DNA from: Chitinophagales bacterium
GTDB taxonomy: Bacteria > Bacteroidota > Bacteroidia > Chitinophagales > CAIOSU01
Length of the DNA: 64,000 nucleotides
NCBI GenBank assembly: GCA_026003335.1
Contig: BPHB01000001.1
Span: forward strand, 1,386,591-1,450,590
Reading direction: 5' to 3'
This document shows, piece after piece, positions 40,810 to 50,802 of this stretch. The notes under the pieces were generated by a model. It saw only the letters and a program-made list of their open reading frames with translations, searched no databases and was not told the origin of the DNA. Both the position numbers and the translations under genes were made by a program. Each line of letters starts with the position of its first letter. The stretch's first letter is position 1.

Positions 40810-41682
40810 ATGCTCAAGTCAATGACCGGATATGGCAAATCTTTGGTGCGTATCAGAGAAATTCAATACAGCATTGAGCTTAAATCATTAAATGGCAAGT
40901 TTCTGGATTTAAGCATCAAATTGCCCAATAACCTGAGGTATCAGGAAATGGAAATCAGAAACCTACTTGCAGAAATACTGATACGCGGAAAAGCTGATTT
41001 AATCATTGAGCCCACCACTGGCGGTCAACCACTGTATTGCATTAATAAAACGGCTTTCCGTAAGTATTATCAGGAGCTGGAAGACCTTACCAGCGAGATG
41101 AACATTCCTTACGGAAACATCACAGAAATTATCATGCAACTGCCAGATGTGCTCTCAACGGCCGCTGATGATTTAAACGATACTGACATCCATTTGCTTC
41201 TGAAAGGACTAAAAGAAGCCTGTCATGCCCTGGATACATTTCGTATTCAGGAAGGTTTAAAAATGGAACAGGATATTATACCCCGCATCACCGGCATTCA
41301 GAATACTGCCCGTGAAATACGCAATGCGGAAGCTGCCCGCACACAAGCAATCCGCAGCAGACTGATGGACAAACTATGTGAACTTACTTCAACACCCGAA
41401 GTGAACCAGACACGCCTTGAACAGGAAATTCTGTATTATACAGAACGGCTGGATATTACCGAAGAGCTGGTACGCCTGGACAGCCACTGCGATTATTTCC
41501 TGGAAGTCGTCCGACAGCCGGAAACGGCAAAAGGTAAAAAGCTCACATTCATCACTCAGGAAATGGGTCGTGAAATTAATACGCTGGGGGCTAAAGCCAA
41601 CGATGCGGCTATTCAGAAAAAAGTTGTTCTAATGAAAGATGAACTGGAAAAAGTGAAAGAATTACTCAATAATGTGCTTTAG
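40810..41682 (+). CDS. YicC-family endoribonuclease
   Basis: YicC-type proteins are endoribonucleases implicated in RNA turnover. The 290-residue protein starts with the hallmark MLKSMTGYGKS, followed by ELKSLNGKFLDLSIKLP. It ends with GKKLTFITQEMGREINTLGAKAND, quoted here as family text in two parts: FITQEMGREINT and LGAKAND. The purine-rich GAAAAGAAG directly before the ATG may serve as ribosome contact. TAAATTCG at 40785-40792 is a one-mismatch -7 element. It diverges from the Omp85 gene and converges with the Nudix gene. Confidence 0.9.
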   Translation: MLKSMTGYGKSLVRIREIQYSIELKSLNGKFLDLSIKLPNNLRYQEMEIRNLLAEILIRGKADLIIEPTTGGQPLYCINKTAFRKYYQELEDLTSEMNIPYGNITEIIMQLPDVLSTAADDLNDTDIHLLLKGLKEACHALDTFRIQEGLKMEQDIIPRITGIQNTAREIRNAEAARTQAIRSRLMDKLCELTSTPEVNQTRLEQEILYYTERLDITEELVRLDSHCDYFLEVVRQPETAKGKKLTFITQEMGREINTLGAKANDAAIQKKVVLMKDELEKVKELLNNVL

Positions 41683-41708
41683 CGCTTACGTCACCGAACC
41701 AGTTGTTT

Positions 41709-42344
41709 TTATCGCGGCAACACCCTTTTCAGTATTTCATTCAGCTCTGCAATAATCATGGCAGTAGCACCCCACACCGTTCGGTTGCAGATGGTATAGC
41801 AAGGCGCCTGTATGCTGAACTCCTGCATCACCCGAATTGGTTTTATCCCGGCTGCCTTCTCATCCAATAGTTCCTCTACGCTGGGTTCAATCAATGCGGC
41901 CACTTCATTTTTATCGGGTTTAAACATAGGATGGTTTGCGCTGTATGCAACAACCGGAGTGATCAGAAAGTTACTGGGTGGAATATACAGACGCGTAAGC
42001 GAACCCAACACATGAATGGAAGAAAGGTCCACACCTACTTCCTCATGCGCCTCGCGAAGGGCAGTGTCAATGAGGTCCCTGTCGCTGCGCTCCATTTGTC
42101 CACCCGGGAAAGCTACCTGTCCGCTGTGCACTCCGACATATTCAGGCCGCTGAATCATCACCGTACGGATGGTCTCCTGGTCGGGATAAAACAAAATGAG
42201 CACTCCGCCCAAACGTGCCCTTTCGTAATATTTTTCCCACTCCTTGCTGGGCAGCCTGTGCGGTGGAGCCATCCGCTCCTGCACCGTATGACCGGGCAGA
42301 TGTTTTAGACTATCCCCCAGCTTTTCTGCAAATTGCCTGATCAT
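41709..42344 (-). CDS. Nudix hydrolase, CoA pyrophosphatase-like
   Basis: This 211-residue Nudix enzyme probably cleaves CoA or related dinucleotides. The Nudix box is GGQMERSDRDLIDTALREA followed by HEEVGVD, with the catalytic REx2EE pattern intact. The preceding VGVHSGQVAFPGG is typical of the CoA-pyrophosphatase (NudL/YeaB) subgroup. The substrate is inferred from that subgroup pattern. It lies tail to tail with yicC (26-base gap) and downstream of the polysaccharide arm, from which it is separated by 103 bases; co-transcription is possible. Confidence 0.88.
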   Translation of the reverse strand: MIRQFAEKLGDSLKHLPGHTVQERMAPPHRLPSKEWEKYYERARLGGVLILFYPDQETIRTVMIQRPEYVGVHSGQVAFPGGQMERSDRDLIDTALREAHEEVGVDLSSIHVLGSLTRLYIPPSNFLITPVVAYSANHPMFKPDKNEVAALIEPSVEELLDEKAAGIKPIRVMQEFSIQAPCYTICNRTVWGATAMIIAELNEILKRVLPR

Positions 42345-42447
42345 GCCGTGCCGAAATTAGGCACAGTTTGTCCATTACCCACAATGGGAAGCATTTATTA
42401 AACGGTATTTGCCAATCATTTACATATCCGACAGACACTTTCCAATT

Positions 42448-43635
42448 TCAGGTATATAGCAATTCACTGAGTGCCTTTGCCATCCATCCGTTGCACCAAC
42501 GCACAAGGGAATAGTTCCACGTATAAAATCTGCTTTTGCGGTAAATGAAGTCATGCCGTGCAGGACGGTACATATACTTTAAAGTCCAGTCGGCAATTTT
42601 GTATGCATCATCCAGAAGTTGCGGATGATATTTTGATGCCTTTTTAAATGTCAGAATACCCTGTGCGCAGCAGTGAATGTCATAAGGGTATTGTTTTTTA
42701 TCTGTCCACTTTGGGGCGCCATCGGGCATAAACATGTTTTTTTTATAATAATTCAAACCCTTTTCATAAACTGGCATAAAGCGGAAGTCGCGGCTTGCTT
42801 CCATGTAATCCAGCATATTATCCAGCAGCCCTCCGGTGTGAAAGTTGTCATGATAATCAATATAAATGGGATGGCTTCCCGGCAGTGGCAAAGCATAGGG
42901 CCATGCTCCTTCCGGTGTAATGTTGTTTTGCACAAACTGCATTTGTTTTCGGGCAGCCTCCAACCATCTTTCTTCCGGAATAATAGCATATATCTTCGCC
43001 AGCAGTCCAGCGGACATAGCCTGCACGTTAATCGTGATACTGTCCACTGGAGTAAGGATGTAAGCTATAGCCCGCTGGTGCTCGTCTTCAATGAGCACCG
43101 GCAGGTCTTCGGTAATGAATCGGGCAATAGATTCTAAAGCCGATTTGTATTTGGGATTTCCGGTAAGCTGCCATGCTTTCACAAACGCCTCTCCGGCAAA
43201 GGAGGTTACTACAATGTTCGGTTCATTGCGGTCCTGACAAAAAGGGGGCACACTTTGCCAGAGAAAACTGTAGCCCCAGCAAAGATTTCGTCTTCCGGGT
43301 GACGGATTATCCAGCAACCAGTTTAACAGCCTCTCAGCTTCCTCCAGGTAATCCTTACGTCCGGTGTGTTGGTAAATTAAAAGATATGCCTTTGCAAACA
43401 AGGCAATGCCTTTCTGATTTCTGACCTTCTTCACTCCAAGCAGCGGCCTGACATGTAAAGGACACTCTTTAACGGCCTGAATAATGATAAACCGCAACCA
43501 TGGATTGCCCAGCGACAGCGCTTCAAGAAAAGGACTGTTCAGTGCATCAAATTTCTCATAACCGGCATAATCATCTTTTTTCATCTGACTCAGCAAATCA
43601 AAAAGAACCTGCTCATAGTATGGATTCCGTTGCAT
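42448..43635 (-). CDS. VpsJ-like (alpha/alpha)-barrel polysaccharide-locus protein
   Basis: This 395-residue protein is predicted to be a soluble six-hairpin helical toroid. The sequence is a series of paired amphipathic helices, with ERLLNWLLDNPSPGRRNLCW, DYHDNFHTGGLLDNMLDYME, KKYPYDIH-like text and WNYSLVRWCNGWMAKAL. This pattern resembles proteins annotated VpsJ in exopolysaccharide clusters, which are sometimes misnamed delta-aminolevulinate dehydratase. The fold is shared by glycoside hydrolases, lyases and epimerases. The activity is unknown, but a role in processing the polymer made here is plausible. It is the last gene of the left arm, 18 bases after a glycosyltransferase. Confidence 0.65.
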   Translation of the reverse strand: MQRNPYYEQVLFDLLSQMKKDDYAGYEKFDALNSPFLEALSLGNPWLRFIIIQAVKECPLHVRPLLGVKKVRNQKGIALFAKAYLLIYQHTGRKDYLEEAERLLNWLLDNPSPGRRNLCWGYSFLWQSVPPFCQDRNEPNIVVTSFAGEAFVKAWQLTGNPKYKSALESIARFITEDLPVLIEDEHQRAIAYILTPVDSITINVQAMSAGLLAKIYAIIPEERWLEAARKQMQFVQNNITPEGAWPYALPLPGSHPIYIDYHDNFHTGGLLDNMLDYMEASRDFRFMPVYEKGLNYYKKNMFMPDGAPKWTDKKQYPYDIHCCAQGILTFKKASKYHPQLLDDAYKIADWTLKYMYRPARHDFIYRKSRFYTWNYSLVRWCNGWMAKALSELLYT

Positions 43636-43653
43636 GGCTGGAAAAGATAGGGA

Positions 43654-44781
43654 TTAGTTTTGCCTGTAAATATCCAATAATTTGTCGGTGTACTGGCCGA
43701 TGTCAAACTGCATGGCAAACCGGTTGGCATAGGCTGACATGTTTTTATAAAGCGCCTGATTTAACACGAGCCTCTCTATTTGAGCCGCAAACATTTCAGC
43801 ATCAGGCATCTTTATCATAAAACAGTTTTTCCCCTCAACCGCCAGGTCGCCATTTCCTCCTCCGTCCAGCATTACGCAGGGCAATCCACCGGCCATGGCC
43901 TCCACAATAGCCAGCCCGAAAGGTTCATACAATGCCGCGTGTACATAAATATGTGCTTGTCTTAAAAGGTCTTCCACATGTGCTACATTCCCATGTAAAA
44001 GAATACGGTCACTGAGGTTTAACGACCTTATGCGCTCTTCAATCTTTAGCCGGTTAGGGCCATCACCAAGGATGTCCAGATATACGTTATAGCCTTTCAT
44101 GCTCAGCCTGTGTACCACATCAATAAGAAAAATCTGATTTTTTTTATCTACCAGGCTGCCCGTGGTTATCAGACGAACATAATCCTTCGCAGGCACCGAA
44201 TCCGGACTGCCTTTGAACCGCTGATAATCTATGGCATTATGCAGCACAACAATTTTTCCGGCCAGGTCGGCCGGCAAACATCGGGCAAAATAATCTGCTG
44301 TGTGCCGCGATATGGCAATAAACCGGTTGTCACACTGACGGTATTGCCGGATAAGCAATCTTTTTTCATATAAAGCCGTAAGCCTTTTTTTGCTGAAAAT
44401 ATCCGGTAAGGCTAATCTGGAAAACTGCCACATATTATCATGCAGATGACTGAAATAGCGAACTCCCGGCTGTATGATCTGCCGCGAGGTCATCTCTGCT
44501 TCAAACAGGTGAGAATGTATAATGTCGGGTTTAAATGTTTCCAGAAAATGCTTATAGGCATCCAGCTGCTTTGTTGGCCGGCCCGACAGCGAAGGGATAA
44601 ACCGGGCCGGGATGACTTTAACGGTGACATTTCTGGAAAGAAACGGATATGCATTGGCATCCTGGAACGTGATGACTGCGACATCCACACCGGGCTTTTT
44701 GGACAACGCATTGCAGATGTCCAGCGTAAGGCGCTCGGCTCCTCCTTTTTTCAGGTTAGGTATGACATGCAGTATGCGCAT
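43654..44781 (-). CDS. Glycosyltransferase family 4
   Basis: This 375-residue GT-B enzyme probably adds a sugar to a lipid-linked glycan on the cytoplasmic side. The N-terminus MRILHVIPNLKKGGAERL is classic for the family. The C-terminal nucleotide-sugar domain has LLRQAHIYVHAALYEPFGLAI, read as the short motif EPFGLAIVEAMAGGLP with the E-x7-E pair. The gene begins one base after the stop of the upstream GT2 gene. Donor and acceptor cannot be read from the sequence. Confidence 0.9.
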   Translation of the reverse strand: MRILHVIPNLKKGGAERLTLDICNALSKKPGVDVAVITFQDANAYPFLSRNVTVKVIPARFIPSLSGRPTKQLDAYKHFLETFKPDIIHSHLFEAEMTSRQIIQPGVRYFSHLHDNMWQFSRLALPDIFSKKRLTALYEKRLLIRQYRQCDNRFIAISRHTADYFARCLPADLAGKIVVLHNAIDYQRFKGSPDSVPAKDYVRLITTGSLVDKKNQIFLIDVVHRLSMKGYNVYLDILGDGPNRLKIEERIRSLNLSDRILLHGNVAHVEDLLRQAHIYVHAALYEPFGLAIVEAMAGGLPCVMLDGGGNGDLAVEGKNCFMIKMPDAEMFAAQIERLVLNQALYKNMSAYANRFAMQFDIGQYTDKLLDIYRQN

Positions 44782-44782
44782 A

Positions 44783-45724
44783 TTACGTGCGTGCTTGCGG
44801 GCTTTTTACCATTCTCATCAGGCGAAGCCCTGAGCGGGTCAACCAAAACTGATTGAAAATCAAAAACCACTTTTCACGGGCACGATAAGACGGGGCAAGC
44901 CACCATGCAGTAAGTAAGGCCCTTATGGCCTTCAGCCGCCTGCCGGTATATACATAATGCTGACCCAGCCTAAACCAAGCATTGCTGACTACTCTTTTTC
45001 TTACCGCAGGGGATATCATCTGTGGTACATCTTCGGCTATGATTTTTTTCATCACCTGCAGATGCAGCCAGAAACTTTCTTCATTGGCTACGGCAACCGT
45101 TCTGCCACTGTGAGAAACAAACACTACCGTACGTGCCTGAATATAAATGACAGGATACTCCCTGAAAACTCTTGCCCACAACTCCACATCTTCGCCCACC
45201 TTTATAGATGGATTAAACCGATACCTTTCAAAAATATTTCTATGCACACAGGCACGAGGTATCCCGATCACGGCCTGTACAACCCACTCTACATTATTGG
45301 CTGCTTTTATTTCCGGAGTAATGAAAGGTATCAGCTCCCCATCACGGTCTTCATAGGTATCGCAATAAAACACTGCAACGGGGAAACCACAGCTTTCAAT
45401 TTTATTGTAGAAAGCTTCAAGGTGCCCGGGCAGATAGTAATCATCACTATCCAAAAAACAGATATACTGTCCGCGTGCCTGCCGAATACCGTAATTGCGG
45501 GCTGCACTGCGTTCCTGGTTGGTTTGGTAGAAATAGCGTATTCGGGAATCGTTAAACGACTCCACCACCTGACGCGTATTGTCGGTAGAGCCATCGTCTA
45601 CAATTATGAGCTCCCATGAGTGATAGGTTTGCTTCAGCACACTTTTCAGCGGCACCGGCAGCAGGGAGGCCCGATTATAGCTAGGAATGATAACCGAAAA
45701 AAAGGGTGTATGCCGACTCTTCAT
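44783..45724 (-). CDS. Glycosyltransferase family 2
   Basis: This 313-residue GT-A enzyme has the opening FSVIIPSYNRASLLPVPLKS, the nucleotide-binding IIVDDGSTDNT and the metal-binding CFLDSDDYYLPGH (DSD). The C-terminal 90 residues are basic and helical, probably a membrane contact. It sits 165 bases after the next upstream gene, the largest gap in the left arm, where an internal promoter could lie. CAAAGATT (plus strand, near 45771) is only a near-match in reverse orientation. Confidence 0.9.
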   Translation of the reverse strand: MKSRHTPFFSVIIPSYNRASLLPVPLKSVLKQTYHSWELIIVDDGSTDNTRQVVESFNDSRIRYFYQTNQERSAARNYGIRQARGQYICFLDSDDYYLPGHLEAFYNKIESCGFPVAVFYCDTYEDRDGELIPFITPEIKAANNVEWVVQAVIGIPRACVHRNIFERYRFNPSIKVGEDVELWARVFREYPVIYIQARTVVFVSHSGRTVAVANEESFWLHLQVMKKIIAEDVPQMISPAVRKRVVSNAWFRLGQHYVYTGRRLKAIRALLTAWWLAPSYRAREKWFLIFNQFWLTRSGLRLMRMVKSPQART

Positions 45725-45889
45725 TTCATTTTACTGACTGAAAATAGTCGCAATATCCGGGTAATGCCTGCAAAGATTTTTTTGACACGTTGCAAGGCGA
45801 TCTGCTTTTCCACATTTGTTTGCAGGTGTGTTGTTAAGCTGTTGCCCGCAGTGCATTAAAGCTTTGGAATCATGAGCCATAGTGTTTCT

Positions 45890-47182
45890 TCACTTTAACG
45901 TGTCGAGAATTTCGGCCAGCTTTTGCACCTGCACTTTTCTGGAAAATTGCTGGATTGCCTGCTCATTGCCCTGTGGTTTGCTTTCCGGATTTTGTAAAAA
46001 CCGGTGAATTTCTTTTGAAACGGACTGCACGATTTCATCCACGGAATCACAAATAATTCCAAGGCCGGTTTGTGTCAGTGCATTTTCTATGATATCATGG
46101 TCATTGCAGCAAAACAGGATTTTCTTTCTCATACCGATATATTCAAACATTTTGCTTGGGGCAATGCCCTTCAAACCCGTATGACCGATGAGCACCAGCA
46201 AATTGGATTTTTGCTGTAAATCCATAACCTCCTCCCTGGGGATTCTGGGAGTTATTTTCACAGCATGGCTATAGTTTTTAAGATACTGCTCTATCCGCTT
46301 TGCCACCTCCCGGTTAAAAGCTAATCCGGGAAACTGCAGTATAACTTCAATCTGATTGCGGAACTGATCATGAAGAATTTTAAAAGCATCCAACAATAAT
46401 TCAACCGGCTGCGTTTTATACAATGTTCCGGTGTAGGTTATGATAAATCTTTTTCTATCCATTATGGGCTCGCTCAGTTGTATATGGTTGTCAAACCCGT
46501 TGAGTACCACGTAGCCTTTTTTACCTACAAATTGTTCTATTCTCTTCTTTCCCATTTCTGCCGTAGCCAGAAAGGCTGCTGAGGAGGAAAGCCATTTTTT
46601 TTCACTTCTCCGGTTCAGCAGGTAAATGAATGACCATGGAAAATGTCTGTTTTCTGCCAGTTCGGTGGTGGTCCAGTCGTCCCGATAATCTGCAAGCCAC
46701 TGTATGCGAGGAAATTCCTTCTTCAGCAAGTAACCGAAATGAAATTGCGCATAGGGGCTTGCAGAGATAATTATTTTACGGATAGAAGCATCCTGAGCCA
46801 GAATTTCTCTGGCCTTGTAATAAAGATTGGCATAGGAAAGATGCGAAACCATGAAATTTTCAAGAATCAACTCAAGAAAAGTCAATCCTCTGCGCAGGAA
46901 GTTGAATCGTTTGTCTCCATACTTAGCCAGTATTCTGTCGCGGAGGTTGCCGCGATGTTGCGTATACCAAACCTTGGCCTGGCCGATGGTTTTCAATTCG
47001 TCTTGCGTGCCCGAATCTCTGGCCATATCGGCCAAGACCGAAACCGGCACATCCCAGTTGCGGGTTACAACGATAGGTTCGTATCCGAAATCGGGCAGGT
47101 ATCTGGCCCAGCCAGCCACGCGGGAAGACGCAGTCAGATTACAGGGCGGGAAAAAATAACTCATGATAAGCACCTTCTCCAT
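45890..47182 (-). CDS. Glycosyltransferase, GT4-like
   Basis: This 430-residue GT-B protein opens MEKVLIMSYFFPPCNLTASS, a form seen in capsule and exopolysaccharide glycosyltransferases that begin with a donor-side loop rich in aromatic residues. The C-terminal half has FIITYTGTLYKTQPVELLLD and LVLIGHTGLKGIAPSKMFEY, the latter taking the place of the usual E-x7-E loop. A single acidic residue is kept there, so the catalytic pair may be shifted. It follows the 2-epimerase gene by 48 bases. Confidence 0.82.
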   Translation of the reverse strand: MEKVLIMSYFFPPCNLTASSRVAGWARYLPDFGYEPIVVTRNWDVPVSVLADMARDSGTQDELKTIGQAKVWYTQHRGNLRDRILAKYGDKRFNFLRRGLTFLELILENFMVSHLSYANLYYKAREILAQDASIRKIIISASPYAQFHFGYLLKKEFPRIQWLADYRDDWTTTELAENRHFPWSFIYLLNRRSEKKWLSSSAAFLATAEMGKKRIEQFVGKKGYVVLNGFDNHIQLSEPIMDRKRFIITYTGTLYKTQPVELLLDAFKILHDQFRNQIEVILQFPGLAFNREVAKRIEQYLKNYSHAVKITPRIPREEVMDLQQKSNLLVLIGHTGLKGIAPSKMFEYIGMRKKILFCCNDHDIIENALTQTGLGIICDSVDEIVQSVSKEIHRFLQNPESKPQGNEQAIQQFSRKVQVQKLAEILDTLK

Positions 47183-47230
47183 TTCAGTCTATGATTTTCT
47201 AAAAATGTGGACAACCTTTTATTTGCAACT

Positions 47231-48319
47231 TCAGGCAAAAAAACGTCTTACTTCTTCGGCTATGCGTTCGGAGGCCTTTCCATCCCACAGAGGAGGCACC
47301 CGGCCTGTTTTATAGCGACCCTGTGCGATGTCATCCAGCAGGGACAAAATTCTTTTTCTATCAAAGGGCACCAGCGTGTTTGTCCCAACAGTAATGGTAA
47401 CGGGGCGTTCCGTATTAGGGCGTATGGTAAGGCAGGGAATTCCCAGGTAAGTGGATTCTTCCTGTATGCCTCCCGAATCGGTAAGCACGGCAGCGGCATA
47501 TTTCAGTAAATGAATAAAATCCAGATACCCGACAGGATCAGTCAGAATGATGTTCGGCTTATCAAGCAAGGATGCAACCTTATGTTCTGCCAGGCGTTTT
47601 CTGGTTCGCGGATGCACCGGGAAAACTACCTGTTTTGTACGGGAAACTTCTTCCAGCAAGCGGATTATTTCCTCCAGAGCGTTTTCCGTATCCACATTGG
47701 AGGGACGGTGGAATGTTACCAGATAATAATCAGAAAGATTATACCTGGTGCGAATGTCTGATTGCTCAATAAATGGTAAAAACCTCACCAGGGCATCAAT
47801 CATGGTATTGCCTACAAATTTTATCTTTTCCGCAGATTTACCTTCCCTGTGCAGATTTTGCACACCGCTTTCTTCGGTAACAAAAAGCAAATCACTGAGG
47901 TCATCCACCAGGATGCGGTTTATCTCTTCAGGCATGGAACGATCAAAGCTCCTGAGGCCACTTTCTATATGCGCCACCGGAACCCGACATGCAGAAGCTG
48001 CAAATGCGCAGGCAAACGTGGAATTCACATCACCGGGCACCATAATCAAATCCGGTCTGTAGCTTTCAATAACAGGCTCCATAGCCAAAATAATTTTACC
48101 TACTACTTCATTATTGGAGCTCCCTTTTACATTGAGGTGAAAATCCGGCTCGCCAAGGTTAAGTTCTTTAAAAAAAATTCCGCTCATATTATGATCAAAA
48201 TGCTGACCTGTATGCAACAGCTTATATTCAAAACCACGCTGCTCCAGTAATTCCCTGAGATTGACGGTTTTGATAAAATTCGGGCGTGTGCCCACACAGG
48301 TTAATATCTTTTTTGCCAT
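47231..48319 (-). CDS. UDP-N-acetylglucosamine 2-epimerase family enzyme (WecB/WbpI-like)
   Basis: This non-hydrolysing epimerase inverts C2 of UDP-GlcNAc or of a UDP-diacetamido-uronic acid. The 362 residues show VGTRPNFIKTVNL, GDVNSTFACAFAA, HIESGLRSFDRSMPEEINR and LTDSGGIQEESTYLG, all family hallmarks. Sequence alone does not separate WecB (UDP-ManNAc synthesis) from WbpI (acting on the di-N-acetylated uronate). WbpB-, WbpD- and WbpG-like genes on the opposite arm favour a WbpI-type role. It starts 17 bases after the upstream glycosyltransferase. Confidence 0.92.
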   Translation of the reverse strand: MAKKILTCVGTRPNFIKTVNLRELLEQRGFEYKLLHTGQHFDHNMSGIFFKELNLGEPDFHLNVKGSSNNEVVGKIILAMEPVIESYRPDLIMVPGDVNSTFACAFAASACRVPVAHIESGLRSFDRSMPEEINRILVDDLSDLLFVTEESGVQNLHREGKSAEKIKFVGNTMIDALVRFLPFIEQSDIRTRYNLSDYYLVTFHRPSNVDTENALEEIIRLLEEVSRTKQVVFPVHPRTRKRLAEHKVASLLDKPNIILTDPVGYLDFIHLLKYAAAVLTDSGGIQEESTYLGIPCLTIRPNTERPVTITVGTNTLVPFDRKRILSLLDDIAQGRYKTGRVPPLWDGKASERIAEEVRRFFA

Positions 48320-48336
48320 CGGATATCAGATAGTTA

Positions 48337-49596
48337 TTACCGGATAAATTCTTTCATCAGCTGCTTATAGTTTTTTTCCGGATTAAAGCGCTCTTCCCAG
48401 GTTTGGAACGCCTGTATACGCAAAGAATTCTTTTCAGCAGGTGTCAGGCGGTAAAACTTTTCCATGACCGCAGCCAGCTCTGCGGCATCCGGTCTTTCAG
48501 ACATAAGAAAGCCATTTCTTCCGTGCTCTATTATCTCGTTCATTGCGCCAATATCGGGAGCAATAGCCGGAATCCCATGCGCCATGGCTTCCATGATAGA
48601 AACCGGCAGTCCTTCAAAAAAGGAAGTATTTACAATGACATCAATGATTTCACTTCCTAAAAAATTATAAACTGCAGACTTATCCATCTCTCCTAAAAAT
48701 CGGTAAGTAATATGTGCATGGTTGCCAAGTTTTTCTTCAGCAAGCGCTTTTATCCTGAGGGCATAGACGTCCTTACTGTCTCCGATGTAAAACCATATTA
48801 CCCGTATGTTCAACAAGGCTAATGCTTCTATGATTAATTCAACCCTTTTAATGGGTGACAAAAAAGAGAGGCTGAGGATATGAATGCCCTCATGAGGAGG
48901 CAATGCATCTCTGAAGCGGCCTCGCGCTACCGCCAGACGGTGGGTTACAACCTTATTTGCATACTCTTTGCCTGCCTTTGCCAGCAAATACTGCCTGCCG
49001 TTTTCTGAAATAGTTATCACCCGGTCGATAACTGACACGATATAATCCCGCAAGGGCAAATAAGGAGGGTTGTGTCTTTCAAAATACACATCCCATGCAT
49101 GTGCGCGGCTGATAACCTGTATGTGTTTATTTTTTTCCTTAAGCCTGGCAGCAGAGTAGGTATAGCCGGTAAGCCAATAGGTATAGATGGTGAGTGCTCC
49201 GGTTTGTATGCCCCTTGAAGTTATAAATTGCTCCAGCTTTTTGCGGAAAACGCAGTCCAGCGCTTCATAAGACAGCAGAATGCTGAGAATCTTCCTGCTC
49301 AGAGGAAGCCGGTAGTGCTCCCTCACCCTTTTCAAATGTTGCCGCATGGGGGGCGATAGTAAACTAAAAACGGCCCTTATCTTTTCTTTCCAACCATAGC
49401 GAACGCTGAACAATACTGATTCTGCATTGGGGGGCAATGCAAAAAGGATAGAATTGGTGGCACCCTGACGCACTTCTGTGGCAACTATGTATATTTTATC
49501 AAACTGTGCAGAAAGTGCCTCAAGCTCCTCTTTGAGGTATGATTCCTTTAATCCATAAGGATAAACCGATACGAGAAGGATTAATGTCTTGCCCAA
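48337..49596 (-). CDS. Glycosyltransferase family 4
   Basis: This is the first gene of the left arm. The 419-residue GT-B protein has GLPVSIMEAMAHGIPAIAPD with the E-x7-E-like pair, and IHILSLSFLSPIKRVELIIE at the start of the donor domain. The start codon is TTG (sense MGKTLILLVSVYPYG); no ATG lies in frame upstream. On the minus strand TAATTTTA, a one-mismatch -7 element, lies about 25 bases upstream, in the shared intergenic region with the right arm. Confidence 0.88.
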   Translation of the reverse strand: MGKTLILLVSVYPYGLKESYLKEELEALSAQFDKIYIVATEVRQGATNSILFALPPNAESVLFSVRYGWKEKIRAVFSLLSPPMRQHLKRVREHYRLPLSRKILSILLSYEALDCVFRKKLEQFITSRGIQTGALTIYTYWLTGYTYSAARLKEKNKHIQVISRAHAWDVYFERHNPPYLPLRDYIVSVIDRVITISENGRQYLLAKAGKEYANKVVTHRLAVARGRFRDALPPHEGIHILSLSFLSPIKRVELIIEALALLNIRVIWFYIGDSKDVYALRIKALAEEKLGNHAHITYRFLGEMDKSAVYNFLGSEIIDVIVNTSFFEGLPVSIMEAMAHGIPAIAPDIGAMNEIIEHGRNGFLMSERPDAAELAAVMEKFYRLTPAEKNSLRIQAFQTWEERFNPEKNYKQLMKEFIR

Positions 49597-49731
49597 AAAG
49601 TGATTTTCTGTCGCTAAAATTAATTCAACCGCAACTAAACCCTTACCGGTAAATAGAGTAATAAAATAATTTTTCAGTTAGAGTGCCCTATATTTACGTG
49701 GTTATTCTGAAATAAAATCAGGCAACCCTTC
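49597..49731. promoter_or_regulatory. Divergent promoter region of the surface-polysaccharide locus
   Basis: This 135-base AT-rich gap separates the two arms of the locus. On the plus strand TATATTTA (49689-49696), one base from TAnnTTTG, lies 35 bases before the dehydrogenase ATG. On the minus strand TAATTTTA near 49615-49622 serves the left arm. Neither has a convincing -33 element. The arrangement would allow shared control of both arms. Confidence 0.45.
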
Positions 49732-50802
49732 ATGAAAAGTCCGGTAAAGTTTGCCGTTGTGGGTTTCGGGCTCATAGGACAACGCCATGCCACTATCATC
49801 AGCAAACATCCACAATCTGAACTTAGTGCTATCGTAGAAATTGATCCGCAAAAACGTACAGAAGCCCGGAAGCAGTTTCGTGTACCGGTGTTTGAAACCC
49901 TGGAGGCTATGAGAAATGCTGTGCTGCCAGTGGATGTAGTAAGTATATGCACACCCAACCACTTGCACGCCCCTTTAGCCTTGCGGGCTCTGGATTACCG
50001 GTATCATGTTATCATTGAAAAACCTATGGCCCTGAACCGGGCTGATTGTGAAAAAATAATTTTCAAATCGCTGCAGGTTTCACGAAATGTCTTTGTAGTA
50101 AAGCAAAACCGCTACAGCCCTCCCTCTAAATGGCTAAAAGAAATACACGACACCGGAATACTGGGCAATATTTATATGGTGCAGGTAAACTGCTACTGGA
50201 ACCGGGACGAGCGCTACTATAAAAAAGGAGGCTGGAAAGGCCAACTACACCAGGATGGCGGCATCCTCTTCACGCAGTTTAGCCACTTCATTGACATTAT
50301 GTATTGGGTATTCGGGGATATTAAAAATATCCATGCCCGGTTTGAGAATTTCAATCACCGGCCGTCAACGGAATTTGAAGACAGCGGCATGGCAACCTTC
50401 GACTTTGTGAATGGGGGCATGGGTTGCATAAACTTTACCACCGCCTGCTATGATAAAAACATGGAGAGCAGTATTACGGTGGTAGCCGAAAACGGATGCC
50501 TGAAAATTGGCGGCCAGTACATGAACGAAGTAGAATACTGCCATATAAAAAACTATACGCTTCCGGTGCTGGAGCCTACCAATCCACCCAATGACTATGG
50601 CCCCTACAAAGGCAGCGCAGCCAACCATCATCACGTAATACAGAATGTGATTGACACCATCCATGGAACCGCCTCCATTGATACCAACGCCCTGGAAGGC
50701 ATGAAAGTAGTGGATATCATTGAGCGTATCTACGCTCAGCGCGATGTGAATCGCCTCACGGATATTTCCCCGACAAAAGCACATCAGCCCCTATCGCTAT
50801 GA
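49732..50802 (+). CDS. Gfo/Idh/MocA-family oxidoreductase (WbpB-like UDP-sugar 3-dehydrogenase)
   Basis: This 356-residue NAD-dependent dehydrogenase has the Rossmann motif [10 protein letters not shown] (10-19) and the catalytic EKPMAL lysine region, followed by [18 protein letters not shown] with the active-site histidine. The overall pattern is that of WbpB/WlbA, which oxidise the 3-hydroxyl of UDP-GlcNAc uronate before transamination. The assignment rests partly on the WbpD-like gene that directly follows, overlapping by ATGA. The partner aminotransferase (WbpE) and the 6-dehydrogenase (WbpA) are not in the window. Confidence 0.85.
   Translation: MKSPVKFAVVGFGLIGQRHATIISKHPQSELSAIVEIDPQKRTEARKQFRVPVFETLEAMRNAVLPVDVVSICTPNHLHAPLALRALDYRYHVIIEKPMALNRADCEKIIFKSLQVSRNVFVVKQNRYSPPSKWLKEIHDTGILGNIYMVQVNCYWNRDERYYKKGGWKGQLHQDGGILFTQFSHFIDIMYWVFGDIKNIHARFENFNHRPSTEFEDSGMATFDFVNGGMGCINFTTACYDKNMESSITVVAENGCLKIGGQYMNEVEYCHIKNYTLPVLEPTNPPNDYGPYKGSAANHHHVIQNVIDTIHGTASIDTNALEGMKVVDIIERIYAQRDVNRLTDISPTKAHQPLSL

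Noticed and set aside
44957-45619. Plus-strand reading frame (220 codons) opposite the GT2 gene
   Set aside because: It is a shadow of the conserved glycosyltransferase; no domain or start context supports it.
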